Shown: positions 1-8,109 of the stretch, in pieces
Layout: the number at the start of each line of letters is the position of its first letter
Position numbering within the stretch: the first letter of the stretch is position 1
From: Streptomyces sp. CB01373
GTDB taxonomy: Bacteria; Actinomycetota; Actinomycetes; Streptomycetales; Streptomycetaceae
Reading direction: 5' to 3'
DNA: 64,000 bases
NCBI RefSeq assembly: GCF_002803075.1
Contig: NZ_NNBK01000006.1
Coordinates: 186,001 to 250,000 of the forward strand
Notes under the pieces: model-generated
What the model saw: only the letters and a program-made list of their open reading frames with translations
Database searches by the model: none
What the model was told of the DNA's origin: nothing
Position numbers and translations under genes: made by a program

Positions 1-663
1 AAGGGCGGTCCGAGCAGCGCCGCCGACAGCGGACCCACCGGTGGTCCGGACAGCCCCGCGGCCGACCCGGGCGGCGACACCCCGGTGTGCGAGGCCTCCC
101 AGCTCGGCTCCGCCACCGCCACCGTCGACGCCCCCGACTCGGCCGGTGTCGTCTACGGCACCTTCCACGTCACCAACGTCTCCGGCGGCAGTTGCCGGGT
201 CGGCGGCTCAGGCTCGGTGGGCACCCTCGCCCAGGGCGCGGCCGACGCCACCAGGATCACCGTGGTCGCCCACACCTCCGGCGACGCGGCGGCCGGACTG
301 CCCGACCCCTCCACCGAGGTGACCGGGCTGGTCCTGCCGTCCGGCTCGGCGTACGAGGTGAAGTTCGCCTGGGTGCCCTCCCAGACCTGTCCGACCACCG
401 GCGGCGGCAGCGGCACCGGCGGCAGCGAGACCGGCGGACCCTCGTCCGACCCGTCCCCCACCCAGGGCGTCAGCACCACGGGCGCCACGACCACCGGCGG
501 CGACTCCGGCGCCTCCACCCAGATGCTCCTGACGGACGGCACGGCCGACGGCGGCGTCGTGGTCTCCCACACCCCGGAGGCCGGCTCGCCCTCGGCGTCG
601 GTGACGGTCACGAACGCGTGTGCGGGGACGATCTACCGGACCGGAGTGCTCCCGGCGTCGTAG
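1..663 (+). CDS. Secreted/low-complexity hypothetical protein, 5' truncated
   Basis: The reading frame is open from the first base of the window and ends at TAG 661-663, so the N-terminus lies outside. The visible part begins with a Gly/Pro/Ser/Asp-rich linker, followed by a compact region of about 95 residues with two cysteines (SGGSC and SQTC) that reads like an extracellular beta-sandwich. Then comes a Gly/Thr/Ser linker of about 50 residues and a short tail ending in VLPAS. Linker-domain-linker architecture is common in exported Streptomyces proteins. I do not recognise the family, and export is inferred from composition only, since any signal peptide would be off the left edge. It converges on the SURF1 gene 77 bp away. 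Confidence 0.6.
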   Translation, partial: KGGPSSAADSGPTGGPDSPAADPGGDTPVCEASQLGSATATVDAPDSAGVVYGTFHVTNVSGGSCRVGGSGSVGTLAQGAADATRITVVAHTSGDAAAGLPDPSTEVTGLVLPSGSAYEVKFAWVPSQTCPTTGGGSGTGGSETGGPSSDPSPTQGVSTTGATTTGGDSGASTQMLLTDGTADGGVVVSHTPEAGSPSASVTVTNACAGTIYRTGVLPAS

Positions 664-740
664 GGCCTGTGCCGAGTTCGCCCGTCTGCGCCCCGTCGCC
701 CGGCAGGCGCGCTCACCGGAACAGGCCCCGAGGGGGACGG

Positions 741-1541
741 TCAGGCGCCGGACGCGCCGCTCGACGCGGGCGCCGGCGCCTGCTCGGGCGCGAGCCCCAG
801 CTCCGCGTCCCGTACGGCCTCCACCTCGCGGCGCAGCAGCCGGAACCACATGAAGACCACGAAGCCGGCGAAGACGAACCACTCGCCGGTGTAGCCGAGG
901 TTCTGGAACGCCTTCAGGTCGAGCCCGGTGTTGTCCGGGGCCTTCGCCGGTACCGCCGTCATCCCGGCATCGGCGTGGTTGAGGGTGACCCACGCGTCGT
1001 ACACGGGGTACGGCACGAGGTTCACCAGCGAGGCCGCGCTGATCGCCGCGGTCTGCCCGGACGGCAGCCCGCCCCGGGCGCTGACCCCGTTGTCACCCGG
1101 CGTCTCCGACGCCTGGAGCGCTCCGGTGACCGTGACCTCGCCCGCGGGCGGCGCCGGGACCCCGGCCGCGTCCGGCTTCCCGGGCAGCCAGCCGCGGACG
1201 ACCGGCAGCGCCTTGCCGGAGTCGGTGCGCAGCAGCGTCAGCACGTAGTACCCGGCCCTGCCGTCCAGATCGCGGTCCGGGACCAGCAGCTGATCGGCGT
1301 ACCGGCCGGCCGCGGTGGTCTGCATGCCGGACGTGCGCTTGTCGACGGGCAGCAGCCGGTCCAGCGGGCGCGGCGCCTCCTTGCGGTAGGAGGCGGCCTG
1401 CTCGGTCGCGGTCCGGTGGTCCTGCACTCGCGCCTCGAACCGGCTCAGCTGCCAGGACCCCATGAACACGCAGAAGGGGATGGCGAGCAGCACGAAGACG
1501 TTGATGCCCCACCAGCGAGGTGTCAGCAGAAACCGGTACAC
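741..1541 (-). CDS. SURF1 family cytochrome oxidase assembly protein
   Basis: A 266-residue protein starting at GTG 1541; the next codon upstream in frame is GTT, so GTG is the first usable start. It has the SURF1 plan: an N-terminal membrane helix (about residues 13-31, followed by GSWQLSRFE), a periplasmic domain containing VVRGWLPG, and a second helix near the C-terminus (EWFVFAGFVVFMWF). SURF1 proteins assist assembly of the haem a3/CuB centre of aa3-type cytochrome c oxidase at the membrane. The Ala/Pro-rich tail after the second helix is not conserved. It diverges from the S9 peptidase gene, leaving about 200 bp for both promoters. Confidence 0.88.
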   Translation of the reverse strand: MYRFLLTPRWWGINVFVLLAIPFCVFMGSWQLSRFEARVQDHRTATEQAASYRKEAPRPLDRLLPVDKRTSGMQTTAAGRYADQLLVPDRDLDGRAGYYVLTLLRTDSGKALPVVRGWLPGKPDAAGVPAPPAGEVTVTGALQASETPGDNGVSARGGLPSGQTAAISAASLVNLVPYPVYDAWVTLNHADAGMTAVPAKAPDNTGLDLKAFQNLGYTGEWFVFAGFVVFMWFRLLRREVEAVRDAELGLAPEQAPAPASSGASGA

Positions 1542-1742
1542 GCCCTCAACGGTACGGTGCCGGACGCCGCGCCCCGGTCGCGGGGTCGGCCCGGCAGCGC
1601 GCCGGGGGGACGGGACGCAGGGCACCGGGCGGGCGGGAACGGTGTGGAAATGGCAAGAGGATGCGAAGAGTCCGGGCGGAGTTTTCCACAGGCTGGGGAG
1701 ACCGGACAGCGCGTTGTCCTCGGAACCGTGCAGTATGGGGTC

Positions 1743-3602
1743 ATGACTGAGAGCAACGGGTCCGACTCGCCGCAGCAGCTCGACCGGCGGCCACTCATCG
1801 AGGAGATGCCGGACTGGGAGAAGCGCTTCCGAGCGCCCCGGGTGTCCCTGCCCGACTGGGCGGAGGACGCGCCGGAGCGCTCCCTGTTCGTGTCGAACGC
1901 GACGGGGACGTACGAGCTGTACGCCTGGGACCGGACGACGGGTGACCAGCGGCAGGTCACCGATCGGCCGAACGGCACGACGGACGGTGTGCTCTCGCCG
2001 GACGGGCGCTGGATCTGGTGGTTCGACGACAAGGACGGCGACGAGTTCGGCGTCTGGCGGCGCCAGCCCTTCGAGGGCGGGGCCGACGAGGCCGCCGTGC
2101 CCGGCCTCGGCGCGTCGTATCCGGCGGGGCTCGCGCTCGGCCGGGACGGGCGCACGGCGGTCGTGGGGCGCTCCACGGACGAGGACGGCACGACCCTGCA
2201 CCTGGCCCGCGACGGGCAGGTGACGGAGATCTACCGGCACCGCGAGTCGGCGGGTGTCGGCGACCTCTCCCACGACGGCTCGCTGATCGCCCTGGAGCAC
2301 ACCGAGCACGGCGACGCGATGCACTCGGCGCTGCGCGTGCTGCGCCCGGACGGCACGACGGTCGCCGAGCTGGACGACACCAAGGGCGGGACGGTCGAGC
2401 TGGGCCTGGACGTGCTGGGCTTCGCCCCGGTCGACGGGGACACGCGGCTGCTGGTCGGCCACCAAAGACGCGGCCGCTGGGAGCCGCTGGTGTGGGACGT
2501 GGCGACGGGCGAGGAGCACGACCTGGCCCTCGACCTGCCCGGCGACGTGAGCGCCGAGTGGTGCCCTGACGGCGGCGGCCTGCTCGTGGTGCACGGCTTC
2601 GAGGCCCGCAGCGAGCTGTTCCGCTACGACCTGGCCACCCGCGAGCTGACGCCGGTACCCACCCCGCCCGGCACGGTCTCCGGCGCGACCGCCCGCCCCG
2701 ACGGCAGCGTGGAGTACCTGTGGTCCTCGTCGGCCGAGCCCTCCGCGGTCCGCTCGACGCACGGCGGGGTGGTCCTCGACCCGCCCGGCATGAAGTCCCC
2801 GGGGTCGGTGCCGGTGGAGGACGTGTGGGTGGAGGGCCCCGGCGGCCGTATCCACGCCCTGGTCCAGAGGCCCGCGGGCGCGACCGGACCGCTCCCCACG
2901 GTCTTCGACATCCACGGCGGCCCCACGTGGCACGACAGCGACTCCTTCGCCGCGGGCCCGGCCGCCTGGGTCGACCACGGGTACGCGGTGGTCCGGGTCA
3001 ACTACCGCGGCTCGACGGGCTACGGCCGGGCGTGGACCGACGCGCTCAAGCACCGGGTGGGCCTGATCGAGCTGGAGGACATCGCGGCGGTCCGCGAGTG
3101 GGCCGTCGGCTCGGGACTGGCCGACCCGGCCCGCCTGATCCTCACCGGCGGGTCCTGGGGCGGCTATCTCACCCTGCTCGGTCTCGGCACCCAGCCCGAG
3201 CTGTGGGCGCTGGGCATCGCTGTGGTCCCGGTCGCCGACTACGTCACGGCGTACCACGACGAGATGGAAGCCCTGAAGGCCATGGACCGCACGCTGCTCG
3301 GTGGCACCCCGGAGGAGGTGCCGGAGCGCTTCGAGGCCTCCTCGCCGCTGACGTACGTCGACCGGGTCGCGGCGCCGGTCTACATCTCCGCCGGGGTCAA
3401 CGACCCGCGCTGCCCGATCCGCCAGATCGAGAACTACGTCAAGCGCCTGGAGGCGCGCGAGGCAGTCCACGAGGTGTACCGCTACGACGCCGGCCACGGC
3501 TCCCTGGTCGTCGACGAACGCATCAAGCAGATCCGCCTGGAACTGGACTTCGCGGAGCGGTATCTGCCGAAGGAGAAGCAGCTGAAGGAGAAGCAGAAGT
3601 AG
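1743..3602 (+). CDS. S9 family (prolyl oligopeptidase-like) serine peptidase
   Basis: A 619-residue cytoplasmic enzyme. The first 370 or so residues form a WD40/TolB-like propeller (repeats of the type SPDGRWIWW and SHDGSLIAL). The rest is an alpha/beta-hydrolase peptidase domain. The catalytic triad is visible: Ser471 in GGSWGGYL, Asp554 in GVNDPRCP and His585 in DAGHGSL. Oxyanion-side motifs HGGPTWHD and NYRGSTGYG also fit dipeptidyl aminopeptidase/acylaminoacyl peptidase types. No signal peptide is seen. The protein ends in a Lys/Glu-rich tail (KEKQLKEKQK). Substrate specificity cannot be read from sequence; acylaminoacyl peptidase is an alternative name. Confidence 0.9.
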   Translation: MTESNGSDSPQQLDRRPLIEEMPDWEKRFRAPRVSLPDWAEDAPERSLFVSNATGTYELYAWDRTTGDQRQVTDRPNGTTDGVLSPDGRWIWWFDDKDGDEFGVWRRQPFEGGADEAAVPGLGASYPAGLALGRDGRTAVVGRSTDEDGTTLHLARDGQVTEIYRHRESAGVGDLSHDGSLIALEHTEHGDAMHSALRVLRPDGTTVAELDDTKGGTVELGLDVLGFAPVDGDTRLLVGHQRRGRWEPLVWDVATGEEHDLALDLPGDVSAEWCPDGGGLLVVHGFEARSELFRYDLATRELTPVPTPPGTVSGATARPDGSVEYLWSSSAEPSAVRSTHGGVVLDPPGMKSPGSVPVEDVWVEGPGGRIHALVQRPAGATGPLPTVFDIHGGPTWHDSDSFAAGPAAWVDHGYAVVRVNYRGSTGYGRAWTDALKHRVGLIELEDIAAVREWAVGSGLADPARLILTGGSWGGYLTLLGLGTQPELWALGIAVVPVADYVTAYHDEMEALKAMDRTLLGGTPEEVPERFEASSPLTYVDRVAAPVYISAGVNDPRCPIRQIENYVKRLEAREAVHEVYRYDAGHGSLVVDERIKQIRLELDFAERYLPKEKQLKEKQK

Positions 3603-3678
3603 GGCGGCCGCGGCGCGGGACGCGGGTGGTTCGAGGGCAGAGCGCCCTTGGGCCACCTGTGCCCGCCCCGCGCGCCTC

Positions 3679-5703
3679 CTACGTCCCCTGTGTTCCCGTC
3701 CGCCCCCGCGGCCCGCGGCCCAGCAGCTCCGCCAGCCCGCGCCGGGTCGCCGCGAGCACCACCCGGTCCTGCCCGCGCAGGACGTAGGTGCCGGGCAGGT
3801 TCCACACCAGGCCCGAGGCCCGGTCCGGGTGCTCGGCCGCCGCCTCCGCCGTCGGCTCCCGCCGTGCGTCCGCGGTCATCCCCACGTCCAGCGCCAGCAC
3901 CCGCCAGTACCCGGGACGGAAGGCCTCCGCCAGCGTCCTGCCCTCGAGCTGCGGATGCCCGCCCACGTCCACGGACGCGAACAGCAGCACCCGCCGCTCC
4001 ACCGGGATGGCCCCCAGGATCTGCCGGCCGAACATCGCGCCGGCGAACGCGGGCGCCGCCAGGTGCGTCACGCTCCGGCTGCGGGTCAGGGCGTGCGGGT
4101 GCGCGGCCCGCAGGGTGCGGTACACCGCGGTGGCGAAGTCGTCGTCGTACAGGCGCAGCACCACCCGCAGGTCGGGGCGCACGGACCGCGCGTACAGCAC
4201 GGCCTCCAGGTTCGTCGTGTCCGCGCTGGTCACGGCGAGCAGCGCGTGCGCGCGGTGGATCTTCGCGGCCTCCAGCACGCCCTCCTGCGTGACGTCCCCG
4301 AGCACCACCGGCACCCGCAGCCGCCGTGCCGTGGCCACACCGCGCGCCTCCGGGTCCGACTCCACGCACACCACGGGAATCCGCAGTTCCCGCAGCCGCG
4401 TCAGCACCCGCGTGCCGATCTTGCCGAGTCCCAGCAGGACGACGTGCCCGCCGAGCCCCCGCGGCGGCCTGCGCAGCGCGGACGCCGACCGGAACGTGCC
4501 CAGCGCCTCGAGCACCGCCGCCAGCACCACCGGCAGCAGCAGCACGCCCACCAGCCCGGTCAGCAGTTGCAGGAGCTGGCGTCCGACCGGTTCGCCGAGC
4601 GCCGGGTCGTCGATGGCGAACAGGTCGAGCAGTGTGAGGTACACCGCGCCCAGCGGATGGACCCCGGCCACCACCCACAGCGCCACCGCGAGCGCGAACA
4701 CGCACGCCAGCAGGCCCGCCACCGTCCACCGCAGCCGCCGTGAGAACAGCGACGTCAGCGGAGGCACGGCCGCCGCCACCACGCGCCGGGCGGACAGCGG
4801 CTGGCCGGCGCCATACGAGACCTGCTCCAGCACCACGGTCCCGCGCCCGGTGGCCGCCTCCACCGCCGCCTCGTCCGGGAGCAGCTGCGGCCGCTGGTCG
4901 CCGCTGTCCTCGGAACCGTCCGCTCCGGCCGGGTCGCTGCTCGTCGCGGACAGCAGGGCCAGGGTGCACAGCCCGGGGTCGGCGACCTGTCCCGGCGCGG
5001 GCGGCGGCCGCTCCACCGCGCGCAGCAGCAGTCCGTCGGTCTGGACGACCTTGCTGGTGCCCACGACGGCACTGGCGGCCAGCGCGGGCGCGGCGGTGTC
5101 CGCGTCGGACAGCACGGTCGTGGACGCGTAGGTGCCCGCCGCCGCGTCGCCGCCGCCGACCGCCAGCGCAGCGGCCTGGTCGAGGAGTTCCTCGATGTGC
5201 TGGCCCAGCCGCCGGTTGTACAGGCGCACCACGAGCCGCAGCCGCGGGTTGAGACGGCGGGCGGTCAGGGCGGCGCGGATGTTGGTCTCGTCGTCGTCGT
5301 ACACCAGGGCCAGTGCCGCCGCCCGCTCCACGCCCGCGTCCGCGAGCACGGCCTCGGTCAGTTCGGCGGCCTCCAGCAGCCGGTCCGGGCCTGCCGGTTG
5401 ACCGCCCGTGCCGTTGCCGGTGCCGGTGCCGTTGGCCGCGCCGCCGGCGCCCACCCCGGCCCGGCTCACGGCCGCGCTCACCACCCGGTCCACCCGGTCG
5501 AGCAGCGCCGACGCCGTACGGGTCCGGCCCACCACCGGCGGCCGTACCGTGCGCTCGGAGGGCGGCACGACCAGTGTCACGTGCTCGCCGTACACCCCCC
5601 GCAACTCGGCGGCCAGCCGGTGCGCGAGCCCGTCGTCCCCGCACACCACCATGTGCGCGCGCGTGCCGTCCGGCACCCCACCCTGATACGGAACGCTCCC
5701 CAC
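3679..5703 (-). CDS. Two-RCK (TrkA-N) domain membrane protein, potassium channel-like
   Basis: A 674-residue protein with an N-terminal Rossmann/TrkA-N-like domain, a central membrane region and a second TrkA-N domain with a clear nucleotide-binding loop (GLGKIGTRV) and RCK-C region. The membrane part has two strong helices around a short segment, in the layout of a two-helix channel with a re-entrant pore loop, but I see no TVGYG filter; HPLGAVYLTLLDLFAIDD sits at that place. This resembles CASTOR/POLLUX-like or Kef/Trk regulatory proteins, probably for ion conductance under NAD(H) control. The GTG start at 5703 is used; an ATG at 5652 would trim 17 residues. Confidence 0.78.
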   Translation of the reverse strand: MGSVPYQGGVPDGTRAHMVVCGDDGLAHRLAAELRGVYGEHVTLVVPPSERTVRPPVVGRTRTASALLDRVDRVVSAAVSRAGVGAGGAANGTGTGNGTGGQPAGPDRLLEAAELTEAVLADAGVERAAALALVYDDDETNIRAALTARRLNPRLRLVVRLYNRRLGQHIEELLDQAAALAVGGGDAAAGTYASTTVLSDADTAAPALAASAVVGTSKVVQTDGLLLRAVERPPPAPGQVADPGLCTLALLSATSSDPAGADGSEDSGDQRPQLLPDEAAVEAATGRGTVVLEQVSYGAGQPLSARRVVAAAVPPLTSLFSRRLRWTVAGLLACVFALAVALWVVAGVHPLGAVYLTLLDLFAIDDPALGEPVGRQLLQLLTGLVGVLLLPVVLAAVLEALGTFRSASALRRPPRGLGGHVVLLGLGKIGTRVLTRLRELRIPVVCVESDPEARGVATARRLRVPVVLGDVTQEGVLEAAKIHRAHALLAVTSADTTNLEAVLYARSVRPDLRVVLRLYDDDFATAVYRTLRAAHPHALTRSRSVTHLAAPAFAGAMFGRQILGAIPVERRVLLFASVDVGGHPQLEGRTLAEAFRPGYWRVLALDVGMTADARREPTAEAAAEHPDRASGLVWNLPGTYVLRGQDRVVLAATRRGLAELLGRGPRGRTGTQGT

Positions 5704-5828
5704 GAGGGAAGAGACTGCCCTACCGGGACGGGTGGTTCCACCCTTCGCCCCGCCCCCCGCGCGGCCCTCTGCCCGGGACCGTCCCGCGACAGGGCGCGGG
5801 CAGGGCGGTCCCGCGCGAGAATCGGACT

Positions 5829-6473
5829 ATGGGACTCCGGTTCGGCCGGGCAATCCCTGGACGGGGATGGCCCGTATACACGGATGTGTCGAGATTCTGG
5901 TTCCCCGTGGGCCGGCTCCCGGACGAGGCTCTGCTGTCCGGGCTCGCCGCCGGTGATCCGGAACTCGCGGTCAGTTTCGTAAGGAGGTTCCAGCACAGGG
6001 TCTTCGGTGTCGCCGTCGCGGTCACCGGGGATCCGCAACTGGCGGAGGACATCGCACAACAGACATTCGAGCGGGCATGGCGGCACGCGCAGATCTACGA
6101 CTCGCGCCGTGGGTCGGTCACGACCTGGCTGACCACCATCGCCCACAACCTCGCCATCGACGCCGTACGGTCGCGGCGTCAGGAGCCGGTGGCGCCGGAG
6201 GACCTCGACGCGATCCTGGACGTCGTCAGCGACACGCCCGAGCGGCACGCACTGGCCGACGAGGCGTCGTCCCGGCTGCGGGCCGCCGTGGCCGAGCTGC
6301 CGCGCGAACAGGGCCGTGCCCTGGTGATGGCCGGCATCTACGGCATGACCGCCCAGCAGATCGCCGACTGGGAGCACATTCCGCTGGGCACCGCCAAGAC
6401 ACGGGTCAGGGCGGCGATGGGGAAGCTGCGCACCACCCTCGCCTCCTTCCAGCGAGGCGACCATGGCCAGTGA
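5829..6473 (+). CDS. ECF-type RNA polymerase sigma factor
   Basis: A 214-residue sigma-70 family protein. Region 2 spans about residues 50-115 (RVFGVAVAVTGDPQLAEDI, then the DNA-melting segment with TTWLTTIAHN and DAVRSRR). Region 4 lies at about 150-205 and ends in a helix-turn-helix (MTAQQIADWEHIPLGTAKTR). The DPQLAEDIAQQTF signature is typical of ECF factors. The first 30 residues are unusual for the family, so a start further in is possible. The stop overlaps the downstream anti-sigma start by 11 bp, a coupled pair, so the factor is presumably held inactive by that protein. Confidence 0.92.
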   Translation: MGLRFGRAIPGRGWPVYTDVSRFWFPVGRLPDEALLSGLAAGDPELAVSFVRRFQHRVFGVAVAVTGDPQLAEDIAQQTFERAWRHAQIYDSRRGSVTTWLTTIAHNLAIDAVRSRRQEPVAPEDLDAILDVVSDTPERHALADEASSRLRAAVAELPREQGRALVMAGIYGMTAQQIADWEHIPLGTAKTRVRAAMGKLRTTLASFQRGDHGQ

Positions 6474-7215
6474 GACCAGCTGCGAGAAGCTCCGCGAGAT
6501 CGGCGCCGAGCTCGCGCTGGGCGTGCTGCCCGGCCGCGAGCGTGCCGGCGCAGTCGCGCATCTGGAGAGGTGCGCGGACTGCCGCGAGTACATCGCACAG
6601 CTCACTCTGCTGGGTGACCGGCTGATCGGGCTCCTGCCGGGGAGCGAGCCGCCGGTCGGGTTCGAGAGCCGGGTGGCGCAGGCGCTGACGCAGAGGGCGG
6701 CGCACGAGAGGCGTCCGCACACCCGGGCGCCGGGCATCCCGCGTCCGGGCGTGCTCGGCCGGCTGCGGCCGCGGGTCGCCGCCGCCGCAGGCGCGGTCAT
6801 CATCGCCGTCGGCTTCGGCGGCTGGGCGGTCGGCACGGCGATCGAGTCCACGATGTCCCGGCCCGCCGCGACCGCCACCGGGACGGGCATGCTGTGGGGC
6901 GGTCTCACCTCGGCCGACGCGGTCGGAAGGCCGGCCGGCGAGGTCTACGCCCACCCCGGCTCCCCGGGCTGGATCTACATGACCGTCGACCTCACCAGGG
7001 CCGGCGGACCCCACGAGGGCAAGGTCACCTGCCGGCTGGTGCGCAAGGACGGCACCACGGTCCGCGTCGGTGACCTCACGCTGCACAGCGGCCGCGGCTC
7101 CTGGGGCGGCCCGGCCACCATCGACCCCGCGAAGCTGGCCGGCGCACGGGTGATCGCCCCCGACGGCACCGTCCTGGCCAGAACCCACTTCGCCACGGGC
7201 GAGGACACGTCCTGA
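6463..7215 (+). CDS. Zinc-binding anti-sigma factor (ZAS type), membrane anchored
   Basis: A 250-residue protein with an N-terminal anti-sigma domain carrying the zinc-finger signature H-x3-C-x2-C (His33, Cys37, Cys40 in AHLERCADC). A single membrane helix lies near residues 107-127, followed by a C-terminal extracytoplasmic domain like that of RskA-type factors (GGWAVGTAIE through the hydrophilic, Gly-rich end). The gene overlaps the sigma factor gene by 11 bp. Known family behaviour: the N-terminal domain sequesters the sigma factor, and proteolysis or oxidation of the zinc centre releases it. Which signal acts here cannot be told. Confidence 0.9.
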   Translation: MASETSCEKLREIGAELALGVLPGRERAGAVAHLERCADCREYIAQLTLLGDRLIGLLPGSEPPVGFESRVAQALTQRAAHERRPHTRAPGIPRPGVLGRLRPRVAAAAGAVIIAVGFGGWAVGTAIESTMSRPAATATGTGMLWGGLTSADAVGRPAGEVYAHPGSPGWIYMTVDLTRAGGPHEGKVTCRLVRKDGTTVRVGDLTLHSGRGSWGGPATIDPAKLAGARVIAPDGTVLARTHFATGEDTS

Positions 7216-7251
7216 GGGCTGCCCGTCCCGAAGGCTCCCGGGGAGGACCGC

Positions 7252-8109
7252 TCACGAACTCGGGAGCACGGTGCCCAGGGCCTCGGCCAGTCCGGGGAGC
7301 GCGGGGCGATTCTCCGGGTCCAGGCTCAGACAGGCGTCGACGGCTCCGGCGAGCGTGCGCGGCAGGCGGCGGCGCGACGCGACCGGCGGGGCGGCCTCCT
7401 CGAGGAGCGGGCACCGGACGCCGCTCGCGCTGTCCTCGCTCTCGGCCTCCTCGCCCTCGGGGAAGGGCACGTCACCGCAGGCCGTCTCGTACAGCGTGAC
7501 GCCGATGCCCCACACATCGGCCGCGGCCGACAGCGGCCCTCCGCGCGCCTGCTCCGGCGAGCGGTAGTACAACGTGCCCGTCCCGCGCGGCGCGTACCCG
7601 GGAGGCCGGGCCACGCTGAGGTCGAGCACCTTGACGTGTCCCCGGTCCACGACGATGTTGGCCGGCTTGAGGTCCAGGTGGAGCAGCCCCCGTCCGTGCA
7701 GATAGTGCACCGCGGAGCACAGCTGCACCCCGAGAAGCGCCACGTCGGTGGCGCCCGGCCGGCGCCGCAGCCGGCCGAGGAGATGCGCGAGCGTCTCCCC
7801 GGTCAGCGTCTCCATGACGACGAGCGGCTCGGGCTCCGCGAACGTCTCGTACGCGCGGGCCAGGTGCGGGTGGGTGAAGTCGCGCAGCCACCCGCCCTCC
7901 CGCAGCAGCCTGGCGCCCAGCCCCGGATCGCCACGCAGATCGGGGCGCAGCACCTTGATGACGCAGCGGCAGGTCCGTTCCTCGCTCCAGGAGTCGTACA
8001 GGTCCAGCCAGCCCGTGCGGTCCAGGTGTCCGAGGATCTCGTAGCCGGGGACGGGGCGGGTGCCCGCGGGCAGCGGCGGCTCCACGGCCGTCCGCGTGGC
8101 GGCGGTCAT
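7252..8109 (-). CDS. Divergent Hanks-type serine/threonine protein kinase
   Basis: A 285-residue soluble kinase that is little more than the catalytic domain, with no PASTA or membrane segment. Visible elements are the ATP lysine (Lys52 in CVIKVLRP), the catalytic loop HLDLKPANIV (His144, Asp146, Lys148, Asn151), and the metal site as VLDLS (Asp163) in place of DFG. The APE-like segment follows at YYRSPEQARGG, with a helix-F region DVWGIGVTLYE. The HRD arginine is replaced by Leu, so activation by activation-loop phosphorylation may be absent. The start overlaps the ABC exporter stop by four bases (ATGA). It is the last gene of a three-gene operon with that exporter and a Gly/His-rich peptide. 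Confidence 0.88.
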   Translation of the reverse strand: MTAATRTAVEPPLPAGTRPVPGYEILGHLDRTGWLDLYDSWSEERTCRCVIKVLRPDLRGDPGLGARLLREGGWLRDFTHPHLARAYETFAEPEPLVVMETLTGETLAHLLGRLRRRPGATDVALLGVQLCSAVHYLHGRGLLHLDLKPANIVVDRGHVKVLDLSVARPPGYAPRGTGTLYYRSPEQARGGPLSAAADVWGIGVTLYETACGDVPFPEGEEAESEDSASGVRCPLLEEAAPPVASRRRLPRTLAGAVDACLSLDPENRPALPGLAEALGTVLPSS

